From positions 1-9,523 of the forward strand of contig JAEUMA010000496.1 in NCBI GenBank assembly GCA_016793565.1: a DNA stretch of 9,523 bases, written 5' to 3'. The DNA is from Rhizobiaceae bacterium (GTDB lineage: Bacteria; Pseudomonadota; Alphaproteobacteria; Rhizobiales; Rhizobiaceae). A program made the translations under genes and the position numbers. Shown piece after piece: positions 1 through 7,719 of this stretch. How positions within the stretch are numbered: the first letter of the stretch is position 1; every line of letters starts with the position of its first letter. The notes beneath the pieces are model-generated. The model saw nothing but the letters and a program-made list of their open reading frames with translations. It made no database searches and was not told the origin of the DNA.

Positions 1-115
1 GCCGAAATCACCGACGCGTCAAGGGCTGGCCTTTCGGCTGCGAAAATTCGTGCGCGGGAGCTTGCCGGGCGTCGCGCAGCGCTACATGGGAGGGGCATCC
101 ACAGGAGGCAACGTC

Positions 116-361
116 ATGGCTGAACGCAAGCCCATCTCCACAGCACCGCACGACGGCAGCAAGGTCACCGTCTATTGGACCGACGCCGACGGCGTCGACA
201 ACGAGTCGCTCGCGCAGTACCGCGATCCCAAGCGCCTCGCCGGCGCGGGCGGCGCCTGGGACGACAGCGATGCCGGCTGGTGGGTGTTCGTGGACAGCCA
301 CACCCAGCGGCGCGTGGAGCCGCATTCCTGGCGGCCGCAGGGGGACGACGAGGACGCCTGA
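116..361 (+). CDS. Small soluble protein of unknown function (81 aa)
   Basis: I chose the ATG at 116 because a near-perfect Shine-Dalgarno sequence (AGGAGG, 103-108) lies 7 bases before it. The frame stays open upstream to an ATG at 50, but that start has no comparable site. The product is 81 residues, acidic and rich in Trp and Asp, with no signal peptide or membrane segment. Near the N-terminus is P-I-S-T-A-P-H-D-G (residues 6-14) and near the C-terminus H-S-W-R-P (70-74). This arrangement resembles small proteins with a 'PIETAPKDG ... W' layout (DUF551-like) often seen in phages and rhizobia. That link is from memory and is weak. No catalytic motif is visible, so I assign no function. The next gene begins 90 bases downstream and need not be co-transcribed. 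Confidence 0.75.
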   Translation: MAERKPISTAPHDGSKVTVYWTDADGVDNESLAQYRDPKRLAGAGGAWDDSDAGWWVFVDSHTQRRVEPHSWRPQGDDEDA

Positions 362-451
362 GGCCGCGCGATTGCCGCTCGCGTTGGCAGGGCTTCCGGC
401 ATAAACTGCCTGCGCCGGCCGTTGGCGGCTTCATGACCGGAGGGACATTGC

Positions 452-706
452 ATGGGCGTTGAAAGTCTTCTCGTATTTCTCATTGTCGGCGCGGTGGCCG
501 GCTGGCTGGCCGGCCTGATCGTCAAGGGCTACGGCCTCGGCCTCGTCGGCAACATCGTCGTCGGCATCGTCGGCGCTTTCATCGCCGGCTGGCTGCTGCC
601 CAGGGTGGGCATCCTGATCGGCGGCGGCTGGATCGGCGCCATCATCAACGCCACGATCGGCGCCGTCATCCTTTTGGTTCTGATCCGGCTGGTCAAACGC
701 GCCTGA
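452..706 (+). CDS. GlsB/YeaQ/YmgE-family stress-response membrane protein (transglycosylase-associated family)
   Basis: This 84-residue protein is almost wholly hydrophobic and Gly-rich, with three likely membrane helices at about residues 5-24, 30-50 and 58-80 and a basic C-terminal end (R79, K82, R83). The family hallmarks are present: A-G-W-L-A-G (residues 16-21), G-L-V-G-N-I-V-V-G (30-38) and I-I-N-A-T-I-G-A (64-71). The length is typical. A good ribosome site (GGAGGG, 439-444) precedes the ATG by 7 bases. Members of this family (PF04226) sit in the inner membrane and are often induced by general or acid stress. The name 'transglycosylase-associated' reflects history, not shown enzymatic activity. 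Its position before a peptidoglycan synthase gene is probably coincidental, since 93 bases separate them. Family assignment is secure; the exact role is unknown. Confidence 0.93.
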   Translation: MGVESLLVFLIVGAVAGWLAGLIVKGYGLGLVGNIVVGIVGAFIAGWLLPRVGILIGGGWIGAIINATIGAVILLVLIRLVKRA

Positions 707-799
707 CGCCTCGCGCTTGCCCTTAACGCCCCCTTAAAGCGCCGCATTTAGTCTCCACTCCGACCGCACCGGGACGAGGCAGGGACGGACGGCGACGGA

Positions 800-2980
800 A
801 TGGCGAAGGGCAGGCGGCGCATCGAGCCGACATTCGACGAGCCGTCGCATGCGAAGGCCTCGCGCGGGCTTTCGCTCAGCGATGCCGACCGTGTCGTGCC
901 GCCGCGGACAAAGACGGCCCGCCGCAAGCCCACAAAGTCGAGGCGCAGGCGGCGCGGCGGCGTGATCGCGCTGGCCGGCCGTCTCGTCTACTGGTGCTTC
1001 ATCCTCGCCATATGGGTGGGCATAGGTACGGCCGGGCTCGTCGCCTATTACGGCGCTAAGATGCCCAGCGCCACCACCTGGGCGATCCCCGACCGGCCGC
1101 CCAACGTCAAGATCGTCGCCGTCGACGGCAGCCTGGTCGCAAACCGGGGCATGACCGGGGGCGAGGCCGTCGGCCTGCACGAGATGTCGCCCTACATTCC
1201 CGAGGCGGTAATGGCGATCGAGGATCGCCGCTTCTATTCGCATTTCGGCATCGATCCGCTCGGGCTGGCGCGCGCCATGGTCGAGAACGTCTTCAGTGGC
1301 CGCGTTAACCAGGGCGGTTCGACCATCACCCAGCAGCTTGCCAAGAACCTGTTCCTCAAGCCCGACCGGACGGTGGAACGCAAGGTGCAGGAAGTGCTGC
1401 TGGCGCTCTGGCTGGAGCAGAAGCACAGCAAGGACCAGATCCTGGAGATGTATCTCAACCGGGTCTATTTCGGGTCCGGCGCCTATGGCGTCGAGGCAGC
1501 GTCGCGGCGCTATTTCGGCAAGTCGGCGCGCGATGTGTCGCTGGCCGAGGCGGCGCTTCTGGCGGGGTTGCTCAAGGCGCCGTCGCGGTTGTCGCCGGCG
1601 CGCGATCCCAAGGCCGCCGAGGCGCGCGCGCAGCTCGTGCTCGCGGCGATGCGCGATCAGGATCTGATCAGCGGCAAGGAATTCGCCCACGCCAAGGATG
1701 CGCCGGCCGCGCGCGCGCCCGCCTACTGGACGGGCTCTGAACACTACGTCGCCGACCGCGTGATGGAGGAACTGCCCGACCTGATCGGCGAGGTCGGCGC
1801 CGACGTGATCGTCGACACCACAATCGACCTCACCTTGCAGAAGCTGGCCGAGGCCTCTATCCGCCGGCTGATCGCCGAGGAGGGCGCCAAGCTCGACGTG
1901 ACGCAGGGCGCGCTGGTGTCGATCGACAATTCGGGCGCGGTGCGCGCCATGGTGGGGGGCGCCGACTACGCCAACAGCCAGTTCGACCGCGCGGCCGAAG
2001 CGCGCCGCCAGCCCGGCTCGGCCTTCAAGCCGTTCGTGTTCCTCGCCGCGCTGGAGCAGGGCCGCACGCCCGACAGCGTGCGAAACGATGCGCCGATCCG
2101 GATCGGCAAGTGGACGCCGGAGAACTACCATGGCAAATATTACGGCAAGGTCACGCTGACGACGGCGCTGGCGAAGTCGCTGAACTCGGTGGCCGCGCAG
2201 CTCGCCATGGAGGTCGGCCCCGCCACCGTCGTAGAGACGGCCCACCGCATGGGCATCGAATCCAAGCTGGAGGCCAACACCTCGATCGCGCTGGGCACCT
2301 CCGAGGTCACGCCGCTGGAGCTCACCGCCGCCTACGTGCCCTTCGCCAATGGCGGCTACCGGCCCGACGTGCATATCGTGCAGCGGGTGACGACAGCCTC
2401 CGGCGAAGTGCTCTACGAAAACACCGGCGGCTCGGTCACGCGCGTGCTCAAGCCGGAGATCGTCGGCATGATGAACGCGATGATGCGCGAGACGCTGAAG
2501 GACGGCACGGCGCGCAAGGCGGCTTTCGGCTGGCCGGCGGCCGGCAAGACCGGCACCAGCCAGAACTCGCGCGACGCCTGGTTCGTCGGCTACACGGCCA
2601 ATCTCACCACCGGCGTCTGGTTCGGCAACGATGATGGCCGGCCGATGAAGAAGGTCACCGGCGGTGCACTGCCGGCCCAGGCTTGGCACGAATTCATGCT
2701 GGCCGCGCATGAGGGCGTGCCGGTCGCCGAGCTTCCCGGCGGCTGGCAGCGCTCGGCCCCGGCCGACGCCGCGCCGGTGCCGCCGGAGGAAGTATCCGCC
2801 GAGGCGGTTGAAACGCCGCTGCCGGTTGCCAAACCCGCCCGCGCTGTTTCCGGCGGAAGCGCGATGCCGGCGGTCGAGAACAGCCGGACCGGCTCCATCA
2901 AGGCGCCAGTTCCCAAGGTCGGCGTCGGCGAGAAAGGTTCCGGCAAGGGCTCCATCATGGACGTGATCCTGGGCAACTGA
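800..2980 (+). CDS. PBP1A-family bifunctional peptidoglycan glycosyltransferase/transpeptidase (class A penicillin-binding protein)
   Basis: This 726-residue inner-membrane enzyme polymerises lipid II into glycan strands and cross-links the stem peptides. It has a long, very basic cytoplasmic N-terminus (R/K clusters at residues 36-52) and one membrane anchor at about 60-84. The GT51 domain follows at about 120-300, with motif E-D-R-R-F-Y-S-H (catalytic E141), G-G-S-T-I-T-Q-Q (172-179) and R-K-V-Q-E (194-198, second acidic residue E198), then M-Y-L-N-R-V-Y-F-G. The transpeptidase domain, about 370-640, has S407-A-F-K410, S460-L-N462 and K583-T-G-T586, so both activities look intact. At 726 residues it is shorter than E. 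coli PBP1a (about 850) and appears to lack the large insertion between domains. A low-complexity Ala/Pro/Glu tail (about 650-718) ends in a short hydrophobic stretch. The ribosome site before ATG 800 is weak (GACGG-like), but the basic N-terminus fits this start. Confidence 0.95.
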   Translation: MAKGRRRIEPTFDEPSHAKASRGLSLSDADRVVPPRTKTARRKPTKSRRRRRGGVIALAGRLVYWCFILAIWVGIGTAGLVAYYGAKMPSATTWAIPDRPPNVKIVAVDGSLVANRGMTGGEAVGLHEMSPYIPEAVMAIEDRRFYSHFGIDPLGLARAMVENVFSGRVNQGGSTITQQLAKNLFLKPDRTVERKVQEVLLALWLEQKHSKDQILEMYLNRVYFGSGAYGVEAASRRYFGKSARDVSLAEAALLAGLLKAPSRLSPARDPKAAEARAQLVLAAMRDQDLISGKEFAHAKDAPAARAPAYWTGSEHYVADRVMEELPDLIGEVGADVIVDTTIDLTLQKLAEASIRRLIAEEGAKLDVTQGALVSIDNSGAVRAMVGGADYANSQFDRAAEARRQPGSAFKPFVFLAALEQGRTPDSVRNDAPIRIGKWTPENYHGKYYGKVTLTTALAKSLNSVAAQLAMEVGPATVVETAHRMGIESKLEANTSIALGTSEVTPLELTAAYVPFANGGYRPDVHIVQRVTTASGEVLYENTGGSVTRVLKPEIVGMMNAMMRETLKDGTARKAAFGWPAAGKTGTSQNSRDAWFVGYTANLTTGVWFGNDDGRPMKKVTGGALPAQAWHEFMLAAHEGVPVAELPGGWQRSAPADAAPVPPEEVSAEAVETPLPVAKPARAVSGGSAMPAVENSRTGSIKAPVPKVGVGEKGSGKGSIMDVILGN

Positions 2981-3007
2981 ACGGCATGGCCGCCATCCGG
3001 CCCTTAT

Positions 3008-3027
3008 GCCGGCCGGTTCAGGCCGGC
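3008..3027 (+). terminator. GC-rich hairpin after the PBP gene, possible terminator
   Basis: A perfect 7-bp inverted repeat (GCCGGCC, 3008-3014, and GGCCGGC, 3021-3027) with a 6-base loop lies 28 bases after the PBP stop codon. The position suits a transcript end. However, no T-run follows, so it is not a standard intrinsic terminator; it may only stabilise the 3' end or help Rho-dependent termination. Confidence 0.35.
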
Positions 3028-3311
3028 TGCACCTGCGTTCCGCCTTCCGCCCCTGGCGGTTCCTTGCCAGTCGGTTTCCTCGACCGCGCTTCGATGCACG
3101 CTCGGGCCGTCATTGTAACGCCCCGGCTTGTCGCTTGCCTGCTTCCGGTTCGGCGGGTTTTCCTGCTCTATGCGCCGCACGACCTGCTTCCCATGGTTGA
3201 CGATCCGATTGGCGAGCCGCCAGGCGGCCACCGGTTTGCAAACGCTGTCCGGAAAGGAAACGTTCCTCGCCGAAAGGCCCGCGCGTTCGTCACGCCGGCA
3301 CCGTGGGGTAA

Positions 3312-3338
3312 TTCTACTAATTTGATAGAAATTAGAAT
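3312..3338 (+). promoter_or_regulatory. AT-rich double dyad with -10-like hexamer: probable operator/promoter of the cys operon
   Basis: Two overlapping inverted repeats stand out from GC-rich surroundings. One is TTCTA (3312-3316) with TAGAA (3326-3330), a 19-bp dyad in which 7 of 9 pairs match. The other is a perfect CTAATTT (3317-3323) with AAATTAG (3329-3335) around a 5-base spacer. The first contains a CTA-N9-TAG core, which fits the T-N11-A pattern of LysR-type regulators; an Rrf2-type site is also possible. TAGAAT (3333-3338) is one base from the -10 consensus, and no good -35 is seen 16-18 bases before it, as expected for an activated promoter. The location, about 200 bases before cysG, fits control by sulfur or cysteine status. 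The regulator's identity is a guess. Confidence 0.5.
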
Positions 3339-3343
3339 GCCGT

Positions 3344-3357
3344 CGCCTGTCCAGGCG
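3344..3357 (+). other. Small GC hairpin in the cys leader
   Basis: CGCCT (3344-3348) and AGGCG (3353-3357) form a perfect 5-bp stem with loop GTCC. If transcription starts a few bases after the TAGAAT element, this hairpin would lie at or next to the 5' end of the mRNA, where it could protect the message. A 4-base loop excludes an anticodon arm. No function is shown. Confidence 0.3.
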
Positions 3358-3380
3358 GGCGTCAGCCGGTTTAGGTTCGA

Positions 3381-3417
3381 TCCTCGCGTCGAATGAGCGC
3401 CAACGGGGATTTTTTTT
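3381..3417 (+). terminator. Imperfect hairpin with T8 tract in the cys leader: possible attenuator
   Basis: TCCTC (3381-3385) pairs with GGGGA (3405-3409) with one G-U pair, and GCGT (3386-3389) pairs with GCGC (3397-3400). This gives a 9-bp stem with a 4-base bulge (CAAC) and a 7-base loop. It is followed directly by eight T residues (3410-3417), then CTT. That is the layout of an intrinsic terminator, placed about 120 bases before the cysG start and after the likely promoter. An alternative stem, TTCGA (3376-3380) with TCGAA (3389-3393), shares bases with the hairpin and would exclude it. Attenuation is therefore possible but untested. The bulge weakens the stem; the T8 may be the more telling part. 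Confidence 0.4.
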
Positions 3418-3538
3418 CTTCGCGTGAGGAAGCCTGCGGAAAAGCGATTGCCTCCCCGGCTGGCGCGCGCCACCGCATTCCTTCTGCCGCGGGATTGCCG
3501 GGTCTAGATCTCCGGTGAGCCCGCAGGAATTTCGACCG

Positions 3539-4984
3539 ATGCCCGCCACCCCGGCCAAGCTGAATGCCTTTCCCGTCTTCATGCGGGTGGACGAGCGCAT
3601 GGTCGTGATCGTTGGCGGGGCGGCGGAAGCGCTCGCCAAGGCCCGGCTGCTGTCGCAGTCGCGCGCCAGCCTGCGCATCGTCGCCGACCGGCCGTCGCCG
3701 GAGCTTGCGGATTTCGCAGCCGTCAACGGCGCCGAACTCGTGACCGGCCCCTATGCCCGGTCGAGCCTGGAGGGAGCGGCGCTTGTGTTCGCCGCAAGCG
3801 GCGACGAGGCGCTGGACCGTCAGATCAGCGAGGACGCGCGCGCGCTCGGCATCCCGGTCAACGCGGTCGACCGTCCCGAATTGTGCGACTTCTATACCCC
3901 GGCGCTGGTCAACCGCGCGCCGGTCTGCGTGGCGATCGGCACCGAGGGCGCGGCTCCCGTGCTGGCGCAGTCGATCCGCGCCCGCATCGAGCAGATGCTG
4001 TCGCCGTCGCTGGGCTCGCTGGCGACGCTGGCCGCCGGCTTTCGCGGCGCCGTGGAGCGGCTTCTGCCGAAGGGTGGCGAGCGTCGCCGCTTCTGGGCCG
4101 ATTTCTTCGCCGGGGCTCCAGCGCGCGAGATGGAGGTCGGCAGCCTGGAGGATGCCCGCGCGGCCGCCGCCGAGTTGCTGCTGAGGCGGGCCGCCGCCAA
4201 TGGTCACGTCGCGCTGGTCGGCGCCGGGCCGGGCGCGGAGGATCTGCTGACGCTCCGCGCCCACCGGCTGCTCAACGAGGCCGACGCGATCGTGCACGAT
4301 GCCCTCGTGCCCGAGGCGGTCATCGCCATGGGCCGCCGCGACGCCGAGCGCCTGCCGGTCGGCAAGCGCAAGGGCTGCCATTCCAAGAGCCAGGCCGAGA
4401 TCAACGACCTGCTGGTCTCGCTTGCCGGCCAGGGCAAACGCGTGGTGAGGCTGAAGTCGGGCGACCCGCTGGTGTTCGGCCGCGCCGGCGAGGAAATGCA
4501 GGCCCTGCGCGATGCAGGCATTTCCTACGAAGTGGTGCCGGGCGTCACGGCGGCCTTCGCGGCGGCGGCCGATTTCGAACTGCCGCTGACGCTGCGGGGC
4601 GTGACGTCCTCCATGGTGTTCACCACCGGCCACGACCTCAAGGGTGAGAGCCTGCCGGACTGGGCGAGGCTCGCCATTTCGGGCGCGACGGTCGCCGTCT
4701 ACATGGGCCGCAGCGTGGCCGCCGAAGTCGCCGCCCGGCTGACCGCGGCGGGGCTCGCATCCGACACGGCGGTCGCCGTGGTGGAAAACGCCAGCCTGGG
4801 TACGCGGCGGCTTCTGCACGGCACGCTGGCCGATCTGCCGTCGTTGCAGCAGCGCGACGATCTCGGCGGGCCGGTGATGACCATCATCGGCGATGCGGTC
4901 GCCGGTGCCAACTTCACGCGCTCGCAGCCGCTGGCTTCCTACGCGGCGGGCCGCGCCAGCGCGAGACAGGAACAGCAGGCATGA
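3539..4984 (+). CDS. cysG: Siroheme synthase CysG (precorrin-2 dehydrogenase/ferrochelatase plus uroporphyrinogen-III C-methyltransferase)
   Basis: This 481-residue fusion enzyme makes siroheme, the cofactor of the sulfite reductase encoded two genes downstream. The N-terminal half (about 1-200) is the NAD-dependent dehydrogenase/chelatase: a Rossmann strand V-V-I-V-G-G (22-27), N-A-V-D (108-111, with D111 matching the proposed catalytic Asp), and a dimerisation part ending in G-E-R-R-R-F-W (180-186). The C-terminal half (about 221-460) is the SAM-dependent methyltransferase with V-G-A-G-P-G (227-232), R-L-K-S-G-D-P (304-310), F-G-R-A-G-E-E (313-319), V-V-P-G-V-T-A-A (332-339) and Y-M-G (388-390). 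The usual third Gly of the Rossmann motif is Ala28. I chose ATG 3539, preceded by AGGAA (3525-3529) at 9 bases. An in-frame GTG at 3515 would add eight residues but has no ribosome site. The stop overlaps the next start in ATGA, so translation is probably coupled. Confidence 0.95.
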   Translation: MPATPAKLNAFPVFMRVDERMVVIVGGAAEALAKARLLSQSRASLRIVADRPSPELADFAAVNGAELVTGPYARSSLEGAALVFAASGDEALDRQISEDARALGIPVNAVDRPELCDFYTPALVNRAPVCVAIGTEGAAPVLAQSIRARIEQMLSPSLGSLATLAAGFRGAVERLLPKGGERRRFWADFFAGAPAREMEVGSLEDARAAAAELLLRRAAANGHVALVGAGPGAEDLLTLRAHRLLNEADAIVHDALVPEAVIAMGRRDAERLPVGKRKGCHSKSQAEINDLLVSLAGQGKRVVRLKSGDPLVFGRAGEEMQALRDAGISYEVVPGVTAAFAAAADFELPLTLRGVTSSMVFTTGHDLKGESLPDWARLAISGATVAVYMGRSVAAEVAARLTAAGLASDTAVAVVENASLGTRRLLHGTLADLPSLQQRDDLGGPVMTIIGDAVAGANFTRSQPLASYAAGRASARQEQQA

Positions 4985-5283
4985 AGATCCTCACGGCAAA
5001 CCGGCTCGGCGACGGCGAGGCGGTCTGGTTCGCCAAGGACCAGTCGTGGTCGGAGACGATCGAGGGCGCCGAGATCGCCGATGACGCCGCCGCCGAGGAG
5101 CGGCTGGCGGCCATCGGCAAGGCGGCCTTCGCGGCCAATCTCGTCGTCGACGTGGATCTCGTCGACGTCACGCTGGCCGGCGGCGCCATCGTTCCGGTGC
5201 GCCTTCGCGAACGCATCCGCGCGGCCGGCCCCACCAATCGCAGCGACCTCGGCAAGCAGGCCCGGCCGGGCGCGACCGTATAG
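4981..5283 (+). CDS. DUF2849-family protein of the sulfite reductase operon (100 aa)
   Basis: This small soluble protein has no known biochemical role. Its start overlaps the cysG stop (ATGA, 4981-4984), and cysI follows after 31 bases, so it is translated with the siroheme and sulfite reductase genes. Family features recognised from memory (PF11011) are L-T-A-N-R-L-x-D-G-x-x-V-W-F (residues 4-17) and a conserved C-terminal block, R-E-R-I-R-A-A-G-P-T (76-85) then D-L-G-K-Q-A (89-94). It has no cysteine, no signal peptide and no membrane segment, so it is unlikely to hold an iron-sulfur cluster itself. The middle is acidic and helical (about 28-52), followed by a beta-like stretch (53-73). A role as accessory or electron-transfer docking factor for CysI, or in siroheme delivery, is inferred from position only. 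Confidence 0.9.
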   Translation: MKILTANRLGDGEAVWFAKDQSWSETIEGAEIADDAAAEERLAAIGKAAFAANLVVDVDLVDVTLAGGAIVPVRLRERIRAAGPTNRSDLGKQARPGATV

Positions 5284-5314
5284 AAAGCGGCCTCCGCCGC
5301 AGAAGAGCAGTGCT

Positions 5315-6959
<1,645 letters not shown>

Positions 6960-6985
<26 letters not shown>

Positions 6986-7709
6986 AGGCTCAGCCACGTC
7001 GGAGATCGCCGCCGGGCTCAACGCGCGCTACGGCGGGCTGGCGCCACAGGACATCATCCGCGTCGCCGTTGAGAACGAATTCGCCGGCGCTGTCGGCGCG
7101 GTGTCGTCCTTCGGCGCCGATTCGGCCGTGCTGTTGCATATGCTGGCCGAGGTCGATCCGACCGTGCCGGTCGTGTTCCTCGATACAGGCCAGCATTTCG
7201 GTGAAACGCTGGCCTACCGCGATGCGCTGGCGGTGGATTTCGGCCTGCGCGACCTGCGCGTCATCCATCCCGACGAGACGGCTCTCGCGGCTGTCGATCC
7301 GGACGGCATGCTGCACATGACCGACACGGACACCTGCTGCGCCGTGCGCAAGGTGGAGCCGATGGCGCGCGCTGTAGCGCCTTTCCGTGCCTGGTTCACC
7401 GGACGCAAGCGCTTCCAGGCCGCCACCCGCAACGGCCTGCAGCCGTTCGAGCCAGTCGGGCCGCGCATCCGCATCAACCCGCTGGCGGCCTGGGGAACCG
7501 CCGAACTTGCTGCCTACATGCGCGAAAAGGCCTTGCGCGAGAACCCGCTGGTCGCCTACGGCTATCTCTCCATAGGCTGCTTCCCCTGCACGCAGCCGGT
7601 GGCCGCCGGCGCTGATGCGCGCAGCGGCCGCTGGGCCGGGCAGGCCAAGACGGAATGCGGCATCCACCTGTCCGGGCTCGAGCAGTCGCTGACTGACGCT
7701 TCCCTCTGA
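6960..7709 (+). CDS. cysH: Phosphoadenylyl/adenylyl-sulfate reductase CysH, iron-sulfur type
   Basis: This 249-residue cytosolic enzyme reduces activated sulfate to sulfite, which CysI then uses. It has the PP-loop S-F-G-A-D-S-A (50-56), L-D-T-G-Q-H-F (74-80), W-F-T-G-R-K-R (145-151) and the catalytic C-terminal E-C-G-I-H-L (C233). C126-C127 and C207-x2-C210 form the CC...CxxC set that binds a 4Fe-4S cluster. In this family that set marks the plant/bacterial APS-reducing type; E. coli PAPS reductase lacks it. So APS is the likely substrate, although some cluster-bearing enzymes also take PAPS. The start at ATG 6960 is set by a strong AAGGAGG (6947-6953), 6 bases before it and inside cysI. An earlier in-frame ATG at 6915 lies deeper in cysI and has no such site. 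Reduction by thioredoxin is expected from the family. Confidence 0.95.
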
Positions 7710-7719
7710 GGTTTTCTTG

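Larger units (their letters stand above)
2981..3538. other. Gene-free region of about 560 bases between the PBP gene and cysG
   Basis: No reading frame here has a convincing start, ribosome site and protein-like composition. The longest + frame (2986-3396) begins 6 bases after the PBP stop, without a ribosome site, and its product is featureless. The region is visibly less G/C-rich than its neighbours, especially at 3309-3338 and 3408-3420. The last 230 bases hold the probable control region of the cys operon, annotated separately. For about 3030-3305 I see no confident element. A minus-strand frame there reads without stops but lacks a good start. Confidence 0.6.

Noticed and set aside
720..752. 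Tandem CCTTAA repeats and a CATTTA box as a PBP promoter
   Set aside because: The spacing and both hexamers match the consensus too poorly to call a promoter, though the short AT-richer patch makes this the most likely place for one.
734..2710. A 658-residue open frame on the minus strand, opposite the PBP gene
   Set aside because: It is the antisense shadow of a gene with all catalytic motifs in place. The product is rich in Arg, His and Gly without any domain, as expected from GC-rich codon use on the other strand.
3311..3394. A tRNA-like arrangement: ATTCTAC and GTCGAAT pair at six of seven positions over 84 bases, with GGTTCGATCC near the right end
   Set aside because: The T-arm stem does not pair, no D-loop GG is present, the only inner hairpin has a 4-base loop and not a 7-base anticodon loop, and no CCA follows at the right place.
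2986..3396. A 136-residue + strand frame just after the PBP gene
   Set aside because: No ribosome site, no recognisable domain, and it overlaps the probable cys promoter and part of the hairpin leader.
3498..3515. TCTAGATCT flanked by CCGG, resembling joined cloning sites
   Set aside because: The flanks are natural, the cysG ribosome site follows directly, and nothing else suggests a construct. A chance overlap of two six-base palindromes is enough.
3515..3538. GTG at 3515 as the cysG start
   Set aside because: No ribosome site precedes it, whereas ATG 3539 has AGGAA at proper distance. The extra eight residues are not needed for the dehydrogenase fold.
3371..4819. A 482-residue minus-strand frame opposite cysG
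   Set aside because: Same kind of shadow: low-complexity Arg/Gly/His text, no ribosome site, and cysG on the + strand is well supported.
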